From Streptosporangium lutulentum (GTDB lineage: Bacteria > Actinomycetota > Actinomycetes > Streptosporangiales > Streptosporangiaceae), in contig NZ_JAUSQU010000001.1 of the NCBI RefSeq assembly GCF_030811455.1, forward strand, positions 6,262,001 through 6,326,000: 64,000 nucleotides of DNA. The letters run 5' to 3'. The notes under the pieces are model-generated. The model was not told the DNA's origin. It did not search any database and saw nothing but the letters and a program-made list of their open reading frames with translations. Position 1 is the first letter of the stretch, and each line of letters opens with the position of its first letter. The position numbers and the translations under genes were made by a program. Of the stretch, positions 56,741 to 64,000 are shown piece after piece.

Positions 56741-57223
56741 TCATGAAGCGGACGGCGGCTCGGCATAGCGAGCCAGATAGAGCTGCTCACCGAGGCTGCC
56801 GATGAGCCCCAGCTCGGTCTCCAGATAGTCGATGTGGCGCTCCTCGTCTTCGAGGATCTCCTCGAAGAGGCGAGCCGAGGTGTGGTCGCCCTTCTCCCGC
56901 ATCAGAATGATCGCGGGCCGCAGGCGCGTGACGACTTCGAGCTCAACGTCCAAGTCCGCGCGGAGCTGCTCCCTGACCGTCTGGCCAATGTGGAGGATTC
57001 CCAGCTTCTGATAGTTAGGCAGACCTTCGAGAAAAAGGATGCGATCGGTGAGCTTCTCCGCGTGGCGCATCTCGTCAATGGACTCTTCGCGGGTGTACTT
57101 CGCAAGCCTGGTATATCCCCAGTTCTCCTGCATCTTGGCGTGCAGGAAATACTGGTTGATCGCGGTCAGCTCGGCCGTGAGTTGCTCGTTGAGCAATTCG
57201 ATGATCTTTTTGTCGCCCTGCAT
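56741..57223 (-). CDS. bfr: Bacterioferritin
   Basis: The protein is 160 residues. Ferroxidase ligands are visible: first Glu in LNEQLTAELTAINQYF, Glu-Met-x-His in REESIDEMRHAEKLTDRILF (the Met is the haem ligand), and FEEILEDEERHIDYLETELG. It forms a 24-mer iron store. A (2Fe-2S) ferredoxin gene follows immediately upstream on the same strand (15 nt apart), and tandem iron boxes precede that gene, so both are iron-controlled. Confidence 0.96.
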   Translation of the reverse strand: MQGDKKIIELLNEQLTAELTAINQYFLHAKMQENWGYTRLAKYTREESIDEMRHAEKLTDRILFLEGLPNYQKLGILHIGQTVREQLRADLDVELEVVTRLRPAIILMREKGDHTSARLFEEILEDEERHIDYLETELGLIGSLGEQLYLARYAEPPSAS

Positions 57224-57238
57224 GACGGGCTCCTCGTG

Positions 57239-57418
57239 CTATCCGATCGGGACCAAATTTTCAGACCGTTTCAGGATCGCACAGATCTTACGCACACAAG
57301 AAGCGCAGTCACCACCGGCGCCCGTGGCATCCCGAATCTGCTTGGCGCTCTTCGCACCTGCGGCGATGCAGTCGTGCACCTCGTTCTCGGTCACCGCGCG
57401 GCAGACGCATGCATACAT
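57239..57418 (-). CDS. Bacterioferritin-associated ferredoxin (Bfd-like)
   Basis: The protein is 59 residues. MYACVCRAVTENEVHDCIAA has the first Cys-x-Cys, and GAGGDCASCVRKICAILKRS the second Cys-x2-Cys: the BFD-like [2Fe-2S] pattern. It is thought to reduce bacterioferritin iron for release. Start ATG 57418 is preferred to GTG/ATG codons further upstream because the family begins M-Y/x-V-C-x-C. It is first in the operon before bfr. Confidence 0.9.
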   Translation of the reverse strand: MYACVCRAVTENEVHDCIAAGAKSAKQIRDATGAGGDCASCVRKICAILKRSENLVPIG

Positions 57419-57448
57419 GACGGGGAAGCGCCTTTCGGGGGAGCTCGT

Positions 57449-57495
57449 GAAGGTTAGGCACACCTAATTTAGCTCATTCGGTAAGGCTTGCCTAT
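57449..57495. promoter_or_regulatory. Tandem IdeR/DtxR iron boxes upstream of the ferredoxin/bacterioferritin operon
   Basis: Box 1 at 57449-57467 matches the consensus TTAGGTTAGGCTAACCTAA at 15 of 19 positions (core AGGTTAGGCACACCTAA). Box 2 at 57477-57495 matches at 14 of 19 (core GGTAAGGCTTGCCTA). They start 28 bp apart, 31-77 bp upstream of the ferredoxin start. With iron loaded, IdeR/DmdR could activate or repress storage genes here. Confidence 0.65.
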
Positions 57496-57552
57496 GTGTG
57501 CTGGAACACACCGCTTCGATTCGCTCGGACCGCCGCGCTTCCCCGCCGGGGC

Positions 57553-58170
57553 TCAGTGCCCTCTGGCCAGCCACTCCTCCAGATGACCGGCCTCCTCCGC
57601 GATCACGGTGGAGTCGCCGTGTCCCGTGTGCACGGCCGTCTCTCCCGGCAGGGTCAGCAACCGCTCCCGGATCGATTCGATGATCGTCTCAAAGGAGGAG
57701 TAGGACCTGCCGGTCGCGCCGGGACCGCCCTTGAACAGCGTGTCTCCGGCGAAAACGGCGCCGACCCCCTGGGCGTACAGGCAGACCGCGCCCGGAGCGT
57801 GGCCGGGCGTGTGCAGCACGGTCAGATCGACCCCGCCCGCCGAGAGCACCTCGCCGTCCTTCAGCGAGACGTACGGCCGGCCGGGATAGACCATCTCCCA
57901 CAGGACCTGGTCGGCCGGATGAAGCATGATCGGCGCGTCCACCCGCTCGGCGAGGTCGGCCGCCGCGTTGATGTGGTCGTTGTGCGCGTGGGTGCAGACG
58001 ATCGCCTTGACCACCCGGTCACCGACCCGATCGGCGATGGCGCCGGCGTCGTGCGCCGCGTCGATGACGATGACCTCACGCGCGGAGCCGACGAGCCAGA
58101 CGTTGTTCTCGACGTCCCAGGTCCCGCCGTCCAGCGAGAACGTCCCCGAGGTGACGACCTTGTCGATCAC
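57553..58170 (-). CDS. Metallo-beta-lactamase-fold hydrolase, probable mycothiol thioester/formaldehyde pathway partner
   Basis: The protein is 205 residues. VCTHAHNDHINAAADLAERV supplies the HxHxDH zinc motif, then HTPGHAPGAVCLYAQG, VFAGDTLFKGGPG and HTGHGDSTV. It overlaps the MscR-type gene by ATGA. In mycobacteria a metallo-beta-lactamase-fold gene lies beside mscR as well. A glyoxalase-II-like hydrolase of S-formylmycothiol is the likely role (inference). Confidence 0.85.
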   Translation of the reverse strand: MIDKVVTSGTFSLDGGTWDVENNVWLVGSAREVIVIDAAHDAGAIADRVGDRVVKAIVCTHAHNDHINAAADLAERVDAPIMLHPADQVLWEMVYPGRPYVSLKDGEVLSAGGVDLTVLHTPGHAPGAVCLYAQGVGAVFAGDTLFKGGPGATGRSYSSFETIIESIRERLLTLPGETAVHTGHGDSTVIAEEAGHLEEWLARGH

Positions 58171-59261
58171 AGGACCACCACCGAACGGAGGACCTCGCCG
58201 TTGTGCATCCTGTCGAAGGCCGCTTCGATGTCTCCGAGACCGATCGTCTCGGAGACGAAACGGTCCAGGTCCAGCCGCCCCTGGAGGTAGAGGTCGATGA
58301 GCATGGGGAAGTCACGGCTGGGCAGGCAGTCGCCGTACCAGGAGGACTTCAGCGCGCCGCCGTGTCCGAAGACGTCCAGCAGCGGCAGCTCCAGCGTCAT
58401 CTCCGGAGTGGGCACTCCGACCAGGACCACGGTTCCGGCCAGGTCACGGGCGTAGAAGGCCTGCTTGTAGGTCTCCGGGCGGCCGACCGCCTCGATCACC
58501 ACGTCCGCGCCGTTGCCGCCGGTGAGTTCCTTGATCGCCTCCACCGCGTCGGAGGTACGGGAGTTGACCGTGTGGGTGGCGCCGAACTCCTTCGCCCAGG
58601 CGAGCTTCCGGTCGTCCACGTCCACCGCGATGATCTTCGAGGCGCCCGCCAGCAGGGAGCCGTGGATGGCCGCGTCGCCGACGCCGCCGCACCCGATGAC
58701 GGCCACGCTGTCGCCACGGGTCACGCCGCCGGTGTTGATGGCCGCGCCGATGCCCGCCATCACGCCGCAGCCGAGCAGGCCCGCCACCGTCGGAGGCGCC
58801 GCCGGGTTCACCTTGGTGCACTGACCGGCCGCGACCAGGGTCTTCTCCGCGAAGGCACCGATGCCCAGGGCCGGGGAGAGCGGCGTGCCGTCCTCCAGGG
58901 TCATCTTCTGGGTCGCGTTGTGGGTGTTGAAGCAGTACCAGGGACGCCCGCGCCGGCAGGCGCGGCAGTCGCCGCAGACCGCCCTCCAGTTCAGGATCAC
59001 GTAGTCGCCGGGAGCCACCTCGGTGACGCCCTCGCCGACCGCCTCGACCACTCCCGCGGCCTCGTGGCCGAGCAGGAAGGGGAAGTCGTCGTTGATCCCG
59101 CCCTCACGGTAGTGCAGGTCCGTGTGGCAGACGCCGCAGGCCTGAACATTCACCACCGCCTCGCCGGGACCGGGATCCGGCACGTGGATCGTCTCCAGGG
59201 AGACGGGCTTGCCCTTGCCGCGTGCGATCACGCCTTGCACGGTGTACGGCATCTCCTGCAC
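58167..59261 (-). CDS. mscR: S-(hydroxymethyl)mycothiol dehydrogenase / S-nitrosomycothiol reductase
   Basis: The protein is 364 residues, a zinc-dependent medium-chain dehydrogenase: NVQACGVCHTDLHYREGG (catalytic Zn Cys), FLLGHEAAGVVEAVG (Zn His), structural Zn Cys in VCGDCRACRRGRPWYCF, NAD motif VIGCGGVGDAAIHGSLLAGA and GADVVIEAVGRPETYKQAFY. It detoxifies formaldehyde bound to mycothiol. The start is ATG 59261 or the ATG 9 nt downstream (MPYTVQGVI). Confidence 0.9.
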   Translation of the reverse strand: MQEMPYTVQGVIARGKGKPVSLETIHVPDPGPGEAVVNVQACGVCHTDLHYREGGINDDFPFLLGHEAAGVVEAVGEGVTEVAPGDYVILNWRAVCGDCRACRRGRPWYCFNTHNATQKMTLEDGTPLSPALGIGAFAEKTLVAAGQCTKVNPAAPPTVAGLLGCGVMAGIGAAINTGGVTRGDSVAVIGCGGVGDAAIHGSLLAGASKIIAVDVDDRKLAWAKEFGATHTVNSRTSDAVEAIKELTGGNGADVVIEAVGRPETYKQAFYARDLAGTVVLVGVPTPEMTLELPLLDVFGHGGALKSSWYGDCLPSRDFPMLIDLYLQGRLDLDRFVSETIGLGDIEAAFDRMHNGEVLRSVVVL

Positions 59262-59407
59262 CTCATCTAACTTTGAGCTTGGTTACCGGTCGAACAGTTT
59301 CAGATCATGCCCCATCTTCGGAATGCCCTGCTTGCACGGGCACACCTCATTAGATTGTGGGGGTTTGCCCCTTAGGTGCACGCGCTGCCTCGGGGCACGA
59401 ACCCGTC

Positions 59408-60409
59408 TCAGTGTTCGTCGGCCCGGCGGAGCACATAGGGCTGCACCAGCCCGAGCCCGCGGGCCGGCCGCCTGCGGAGGCGACCCAACTCGATGTCCGG
59501 AACGTCGGCGAGGCAACCGGCCAGCTCACTGTCGACGATGATCGTGCCGGGCCGGGCGATGGCCGTCAGCCGGGCCGCCAGGTTGACCGTGGTCCCGAAG
59601 ACGTCACCCATGATCGGCAGCACCGGGCCGTAGGCCAGCCCGATCCGCACCTCCGGCCCGTCCTTCCTGCTCGCGGCGACGAGATCCAGTGCGATCAGAG
59701 CGGCCGCCCGCGAGTCGGAGGCGGTGAACAGCACCTCGTCGCCGAGCGTCTTGACCAGCCGTCCCCCGTGCTTGGCGACCACGTCCGCGGCCCGTGACTC
59801 GAACCCCTCGACCAGCTCGGCCAGTCCGCGCTCGTCCAGCTCGCGGGAGACCCTGGTGAAGGAGACCAGGTCGGCGAAGCCCACCGCCAGGGTGAGCCTG
59901 GTGGGCACGACCTCCTGGGTGATGTCGGTGTTGGCCAGCAGGCGGATCCCGGCGGCGGCCAGCTGAGCCCGCCACACATGGACCAGCACCTGCTCGAAGT
60001 CGGGGAGCAGCCGCCGCGAGGTTTCCATGATCGCCGTCAGGTCCGCGTCGCTGGGCGTCCGGCCGGGGTCGAGCATGGCGCCGATCATGATCTCGGCCTG
60101 CCACTGCGCGAGCCTCGCCGTCGTCTGGCCGAGCGCCCTCGTCATCCGGATGATCGTCTGGTCGTTCAGCAGCCCGCCGTCCATCATCGCCCGGACCCGC
60201 TTGAGCGCGGCCACATCGGCGTCGGTGAAGGCCACCGCGTCATCGGGCAGGGTGGCGAACCCGAGGGCACGCCAGATTCGCTCGGCGAGATCCTGCGAGA
60301 CCTCGGCGAGGCGGGCCACCTGGAGGCGGGTGTAAAGAGGCGGGGTGCCGACGAAGAGACGTTCGATCTGCTCCGCCGTCGGGCGTCCCGTCAGTACCTC
60401 TTCGCCCAT
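59408..60409 (-). CDS. Class III adenylate/guanylate cyclase with N-terminal regulatory domain
   Basis: The protein is 333 residues. Residues 1-155 are an alpha-helical adenylate-cyclase regulatory domain, like mycobacterial Rv2212. The catalytic domain (about 165-330) has metal ligands in LAVGFADLVSFTRVSRELDE and VKTLGDEVLFTAS. The base-selecting Lys is at VKTLG and an Asp at GDVFGTTVNLAARLTAIARP, whose Asn and Arg stabilise the transition state. This residue set is that of an ATP-specific cyclase. It lies alone between mscR and a PH-domain gene. Confidence 0.9.
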   Translation of the reverse strand: MGEEVLTGRPTAEQIERLFVGTPPLYTRLQVARLAEVSQDLAERIWRALGFATLPDDAVAFTDADVAALKRVRAMMDGGLLNDQTIIRMTRALGQTTARLAQWQAEIMIGAMLDPGRTPSDADLTAIMETSRRLLPDFEQVLVHVWRAQLAAAGIRLLANTDITQEVVPTRLTLAVGFADLVSFTRVSRELDERGLAELVEGFESRAADVVAKHGGRLVKTLGDEVLFTASDSRAAALIALDLVAASRKDGPEVRIGLAYGPVLPIMGDVFGTTVNLAARLTAIARPGTIIVDSELAGCLADVPDIELGRLRRRPARGLGLVQPYVLRRADEH

Positions 60410-60450
60410 CTTCTCCTTCTCCCCCGGCCCTGGAGGTCAGGCCGCATCGA

Positions 60451-60987
60451 TTATCGTCCACCTCGCCCCGAGGGCTCCCCACGGTCCGAGGGCTCTCCGT
60501 CCGTCGCGTCGTCGAGTGCGCGGAACAACTCGGCCCGCACGTCCTGGATCTCGGGGATGTCCCGCAGGACGATCTGGCCCTGCTCGCTCGCCGACTCGAC
60601 GGTGAGCGTGCCGCAGCCGAGCAGTCGCTCCATCAGCGTCTGGTCGGCGCTGACCGAGTTGACCTTGGTCATCGGGATGTCGTCGATGGACTTGTTCAGT
60701 ACGCCCGTGCTGATCGTGAACCGGTGCGAGGTGAGCATGTACGAGGTGTTCTTCCATCGCAGGTACGGCACGAACGACCACACGGTCAGCAGTCCCACCG
60801 CGATCACGAGCACCGCGATGTGCGCGTAGAAGTCGTATTCGAAGGCGGGCATGAAGAAGATTACGGCACTGGACGCGATGACGATGATGACCAGCGCGAG
60901 CAGGGGCGCGACGAGGCGCTTCCAGTGGGGGTGGAACGACCGGATTCGTCGTTCCCCCTCTGTCATGTGGCGATCAGGGAGACTCAT
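60451..60987 (-). CDS. Bacterial PH-domain membrane protein
   Basis: The protein is 178 residues with two TM helices (about 28-48 and 55-75). It is followed by a bPH2-type domain: TSYMLTSHRFTISTGVLNKS, IDDIPMTKVNSVSADQTLME and GTLTVESASEQGQIVLRDIP. The tail is Asp/Glu/Arg-rich. It is between the cyclase and birA, as in the mycobacterial Rv3278c position next to birA. Function unknown; membrane-associated scaffold. Confidence 0.88.
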   Translation of the reverse strand: MSLPDRHMTEGERRIRSFHPHWKRLVAPLLALVIIVIASSAVIFFMPAFEYDFYAHIAVLVIAVGLLTVWSFVPYLRWKNTSYMLTSHRFTISTGVLNKSIDDIPMTKVNSVSADQTLMERLLGCGTLTVESASEQGQIVLRDIPEIQDVRAELFRALDDATDGEPSDRGEPSGRGGR

Positions 60988-61189
60988 GGGGCAAAGCGTG
61001 GCACGCCTGCGTGTCCCCCGTCACGACTGCCGCCATCTCATGAGCAACCGTTGCATCGAGTTCTCCCTGGGATGCTCCGGCTTTCCGGGCGGGGCCGTTG
61101 ACGAGGGCTTCCGCGTCACAGCGAGCTCTCCCCCGGGTGCCCCGGCTCCCGGGCCGTGGCCCGCCGGCGAGGGCTCCCGCGGCACGGAT

Positions 61190-61218
61190 CCGTGAGGACG
61201 AGAGCTCTCGCGTCACGG
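61190..61218 (-). terminator. Compound hairpin at the birA 3' end
   Basis: Outer arms CCGTGA (61190-61195) and TCACGG (61213-61218) enclose the palindrome CGAGAGCTCTCG (61199-61210). It overlaps the birA stop on the minus strand. Confidence 0.45.
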
Positions 61219-62037
61219 ATTGTGAGGACGAACGTGCACCACGTCGCCCGCGCTCAGCGTGTGCTCCTCCCCCTTCGACCGGACCAGCAGGTGGCCGGAG
61301 TGGTCGACGCCGGTGGCCAGCCCGGTGAGCACCCGCTCCCCCGGCAGTTCCACCCGGACCTCCCGGCCGACCGTCGCGCTGATCGCGAGATAGGCGGCCC
61401 GCAGGCCACACGCGTCGGCGTCGCCGTGCGCCTCCGACCACTCGCGGTAGTGCGCCTCGATCTCCCGTAGCACCGCGCGGATGAGCGGGTCGCGGTCGGC
61501 GCAGACGGCGTTCTCGATGACCAGCGAGGTGGCGGTCTCCACCGGCAGCTCCTCCGGGCGGAGGCTCACGTTGAGCCCCACACCCACGATCACCGCGCTG
61601 TCCACCCGCTCGGCGAGCACCCCGGCGAGTTTGCGCTCCCCGATGAGCAGGTCGTTCGGCCACTTCAGCCGGACGTCCACCTCGGCGACCTTGCGCACCG
61701 CCGACGCGACGGCCAGGCCGACGAGCAGGGGCAACCAGCCCTGCTTGAGCGGGGGCGGGTCCGGGCGCAGGAGCACGGAGAAGGTCAGGCCCGAGCGCGG
61801 CGGGGCGCTCCAGACCCGGCCGAGCCTGCCCCGGCCGGCGAACTGGGCCTCGGCGATGACGACGGCTCCCTGCCGGGCGCCGTCGCGGACGGCCTGCGCG
61901 AGGTCCGCGTTCGTCGAGCCGGTCCGGCCGACGACGGTGATGCCCGACCAGAGGCTGCCTGGACGGACCAGGGCTCGGGTGAGGGCCGCCTGCGACAACG
62001 GCGGGCGGTCAAGATCAGTGAAGGGCGAGTCGAGCAC
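61213..62037 (-). CDS. birA: Biotin-[acetyl-CoA-carboxylase] ligase
   Basis: The protein is 274 residues. Biotin/AMP loop FAGRGRLGRVWSAPPRSGLT; RLKWPNDLLIGERKLAGVLA with the catalytic Lys; ending with the SH3-like C-domain (GLATGVDHSGHLLVRSKGEE). There is no N-terminal DNA-binding domain, so it is a group I enzyme without repressor function. It attaches biotin to acyl-CoA carboxylases. In mycobacteria birA likewise follows the PH-domain gene. Confidence 0.95.
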   Translation of the reverse strand: MLDSPFTDLDRPPLSQAALTRALVRPGSLWSGITVVGRTGSTNADLAQAVRDGARQGAVVIAEAQFAGRGRLGRVWSAPPRSGLTFSVLLRPDPPPLKQGWLPLLVGLAVASAVRKVAEVDVRLKWPNDLLIGERKLAGVLAERVDSAVIVGVGLNVSLRPEELPVETATSLVIENAVCADRDPLIRAVLREIEAHYREWSEAHGDADACGLRAAYLAISATVGREVRVELPGERVLTGLATGVDHSGHLLVRSKGEEHTLSAGDVVHVRPHNP

Positions 62038-62204
62038 TTAGCCATCTTGCCTCCCCTAACGACCCCCTGTTACCGAATTAAGGCAATGACCAGGGAATAC
62101 TGTGACCGGAGATGGAGATCACAGACAGAGCTGTATTTTTCGGACTTTGGCGAAGCGAAAAGACAGACCTATTCGGGTGGTCGGCCGATCGGGAAGATGG
62201 ACAC

Positions 62205-63290
62205 ATGAGCGAACGCCTTGACCCACGTGACCGGGCCGGCCGGCAACCCGTCGAACTGGTCGAGCAGACCGAGCCCGCCGGGCGAGCCGAACGTGCCGGA
62301 CCGTTCGAGCCGAACGAGCCCGCCGGGCCGTTCGACCAGGGCGAGCCGGACGAACTGGACGAGATGGACGAGATGGACGAGCCATTCGAACGGGACGAGA
62401 TGGCCGAGTTGCTCAAGCTGGTCGAGCGGATCGAGCCCGTCGAGCGGGCCGGTGTCACGAGGCCGGGGGCCACCACCCGCACCCGGGTCAAGGAGGTGAC
62501 CCCCGGAGCGGTCAGGGACCGCCGTGACGACCTGGCGACCGAGGAGCCGCTGGAGATCCGGATCCAGGCGGGCGAGTCCCGGCGGACGGTCGCGATCACC
62601 ATGCGAACCCCCGGCCACGACTTCGAACTGGCGGCCGGTTTCCTGTACGGCGAGGGCATGGTCACGCCCGGCGGCATCGACAGGATCGGCTACTGCACCG
62701 ACGAGGACGTCACCCCCGAGGCGCGCTACAACATCGTGACCGTGCGGCTGCACGGGGAACTGCCCGAGCTGCCCGGCCTCGACAGGCACTTCATGACGTC
62801 GAGCGCCTGCGGCATCTGTGGCACGGCCAGCCTCGACGCCCTGCACGACCGCTGCTCCCCGCTACCTCTCCAGGCCGGTCTGCGCGTCGCCCCCGAGACC
62901 CTGTACGGCCTGCCGCGACGGCTCAGGGAGAGCCAGGGGGTGTTCGGCAAGACGGGTGGCCTGCACGCGGCGGGGCTGTTCACCCCGGACGGCGAGCTCG
63001 TGACCCTCCGCGAGGACGTGGGGCGGCACAACGCGGTGGACAAGCTGGTCGGCTGGGCCCTGATGGGCGAAGGACTGCCGCTGGGCGGGCACATCCTGAT
63101 GGTCAGCGGGCGGAGCAGCTACGAGATCATGCAGAAGGCCCTCACCGCGGGCCTGCCGATCGTCTGCTCGGTCTCCGCCCCCTCCTCCCTGGCCGTGGAT
63201 CTGGCCAGGGAATTCGGGATGACACTGGTCGGCTTCCTGCGCGAGGAGCGCTTCAACATCTACGCGGGGGCACACCGCATCGAGGCGTGA
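62205..63290 (+). CDS. fdhD: Formate dehydrogenase accessory sulfurtransferase FdhD, with acidic N-terminal extension
   Basis: The protein is 361 residues from ATG 62205; FdhD is usually about 270-290. The extra first about 85 residues are acidic and repetitive (GEPDELDEMDEMDEPFERDE; Glu-Pro-Asn/Asp units). The domain starts at RVKEVTPGAVRDRRDDLATE. It has TPGHDFELAAGFLYGEGMVT, SSACGICGTASLDAL with the conserved Cys pair that carries sulfur, TLREDVGRHNAVDKLVGWAL and GRSSYEIMQKALTAGLPIVC. FdhD transfers sulfur to the molybdenum cofactor of formate dehydrogenase, which is not encoded in this window. Confidence 0.93.
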   Translation: MSERLDPRDRAGRQPVELVEQTEPAGRAERAGPFEPNEPAGPFDQGEPDELDEMDEMDEPFERDEMAELLKLVERIEPVERAGVTRPGATTRTRVKEVTPGAVRDRRDDLATEEPLEIRIQAGESRRTVAITMRTPGHDFELAAGFLYGEGMVTPGGIDRIGYCTDEDVTPEARYNIVTVRLHGELPELPGLDRHFMTSSACGICGTASLDALHDRCSPLPLQAGLRVAPETLYGLPRRLRESQGVFGKTGGLHAAGLFTPDGELVTLREDVGRHNAVDKLVGWALMGEGLPLGGHILMVSGRSSYEIMQKALTAGLPIVCSVSAPSSLAVDLAREFGMTLVGFLREERFNIYAGAHRIEA

Positions 63291-63460
63291 TTCCAAAACC
63301 GGCACCACAAAACGCCCATGACAGCTCTCAACCGGAATGCAAAGGTACGCCATAATTCAGCAAAATTATCATTATGGACATATCCATTCTTAGCGAATAA
63401 CTTTCAACGACATTCGAAAACTCGCCCCCGATATCGAACGCAATGGTTAATGTGATGGCC
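63291..63460. promoter_or_regulatory. AT-rich leader before the Rpn-like gene
   Basis: About 170 nt with far lower GC than anything nearby (for example the runs CATAATTCAGCAAAATTATC and CATTATGGACATATCC). TAAT/ATTA-type boxes near 63350-63390 could hold promoter elements. The next gene begins within 70 nt. Possibly foreign DNA joined downstream of fdhD. Confidence 0.4.
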
Positions 63461-64000
63461 ATGCCTTCGAAAGAACACGAAGCGTTGATTCATCTTTTCC
63501 GTAACCGGCCGTCTCTCGCTCCCGAGCTGCTGGAAAGCGCGCTGGGCGTCAGCGTGCCCGCCTACGGCGAGGCCCGGCTGGAATCAGGAGAGCTCACCGA
63601 CTGCACTCCCACCGAGTACCGTGCGGACGCGGTGGTGCTGCTCACCCTGGCCGCCGACCCGGTGCTGGCGGTGGTGGTGGAGGTTCAGCGCGGCCGCGAT
63701 GCGGACAAACGATGGAGCTGGCCGGTCTATCTGACCACGCTCCGGGCCCGGACGCGTTGCCCGGCCGTACTACTGGTGATCTGCGCCGATACCCGGACCG
63801 CCACCTGGTGCCGGACTCCAATCCACCTGGGGCATCCTGGCTGGACACTCGCTCCGCTGGTCGTCGGCCCCGAGGCCGTACCGCTGGTGACCGACGCCAA
63901 GCAAGCAGCCGATGCTCCCGAACTGGCGGTTCTGTCGGCGATGGCACACGGCGGCGCCCCGGAGGGGATCGACGTGCTTCAAGCGCTGTTCGGTGCACTC
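63461..64000 (+). CDS. PD-(D/E)XK-like (Rpn/PDDEXK_2-type) protein, 3' end cut off
   Basis: The frame runs to the window edge without a stop (at least 180 residues). It begins MPSKEHEALIHLFRNRPSLA, then TEYRADAVVLLTLAADPVLA and VVVEVQRGRDADKRWSWPVY: the acidic Asp and the E-x-Q pair match the degenerate nuclease core of a widespread actinobacterial family often annotated as hypothetical. It ends with ELAVLSAMAHGGAPEGIDVL. Starts at 63443, 63452 or 63455 are also in frame; none has a strong ribosome-binding site. Family members are often present in many copies per genome. Function unknown. Confidence 0.7.
   Translation, partial: MPSKEHEALIHLFRNRPSLAPELLESALGVSVPAYGEARLESGELTDCTPTEYRADAVVLLTLAADPVLAVVVEVQRGRDADKRWSWPVYLTTLRARTRCPAVLLVICADTRTATWCRTPIHLGHPGWTLAPLVVGPEAVPLVTDAKQAADAPELAVLSAMAHGGAPEGIDVLQALFGAL

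Noticed and set aside
1..64000. rRNA, tRNA, insertion sequences and prophage genes
   Set aside because: I looked in the intergenic gaps and translations and found no cloverleaf, transposase, integrase or capsid-like sequence; a tRNA scan would be needed to exclude short RNAs fully.

Overview
The window is very GC-rich DNA with SD-led genes and frequent GTG/TTG starts. It carries mycothiol-dependent enzymes (maleylpyruvate isomerase, S-(hydroxymethyl)mycothiol dehydrogenase), IdeR/DtxR-type iron boxes, a DUF397 protein and two LytR-CpsA-Psr (LCP) proteins. Together these point to an actinomycete, most plausibly Streptosporangiales (Streptosporangium/Nonomuraea-like). That placement is inference; no rRNA or tRNA gene was seen.

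Region 1 (1-28,340) is a cell-envelope glycopolymer region. It holds a flippase-like protein (cut by the left edge), a methyltransferase, five GT-A/GT-B glycosyltransferases, two polytopic membrane glycosyltransferase-like proteins, a membrane acyltransferase and two LCP ligases. Its core (17,095-25,722) has a three-gene cassette of cytidylyltransferase, sn-glycerol-1-phosphate dehydrogenase-like protein and CDP-alcohol phosphatidyltransferase; a second NTase-like/CDP-alcohol phosphotransferase with a separate DUF5941 protein; a fused TarI-like cytidylyltransferase/SDR reductase; and a TagF-like polymerase. I read this as a teichoic-acid-like poly(polyol phosphate) pathway, with LCP proteins attaching the product to the wall. 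An orphan tandem FtsX-ectodomain protein, a Phd-like antitoxin, an acetoacetate-decarboxylase-family protein and a PfkB kinase lie among these genes.

Region 2 (28,398-36,924) is regulatory and catabolic. It has a STAS protein, a MarR/FMN-reductase divergon with twin operators, an IclR-controlled gentisate operon (dioxygenase, fumarylpyruvate hydrolase, mycothiol-dependent maleylpyruvate isomerase) ending in a 42-bp perfect palindrome, a PhzS-like flavin hydroxylase, and a TetR/VOC unit with two perfect palindromic operators.

Region 3 (about 37,100-39,700) is a lower-GC island with an AbiE-like two-gene unit: a nucleotidyltransferase and a winged-helix AbiEi-like partner. It is followed by about 700 bp with no convincing gene.

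Region 4 (39,754-63,290) is a core backbone resembling the mycobacterial order fadE25-purE-purK-gtrA-PH protein-birA, interrupted by accessory modules. These are UDP-glucose dehydrogenase, a broken XRE regulator with DUF397, a CHASE3 sensor kinase with a NarL regulator and a lone receiver, a DUF5999-like/ATPase pair, GntR and GlxA-type regulators, an HD protein, an OmpR two-component system, bacterioferritin plus ferredoxin behind tandem iron boxes, a formaldehyde-detoxification pair, a class III cyclase and FdhD. The right edge cuts a PD-(D/E)XK/Rpn-like gene preceded by an AT-rich leader.

A recurring theme is short tandem duplication, both in-frame inside proteins (33 bp in the TagF-like gene) and between genes (38 bp across a stop codon, 48 bp beside DUF5941, G-rich 10-mers beside a decapitated regulator).
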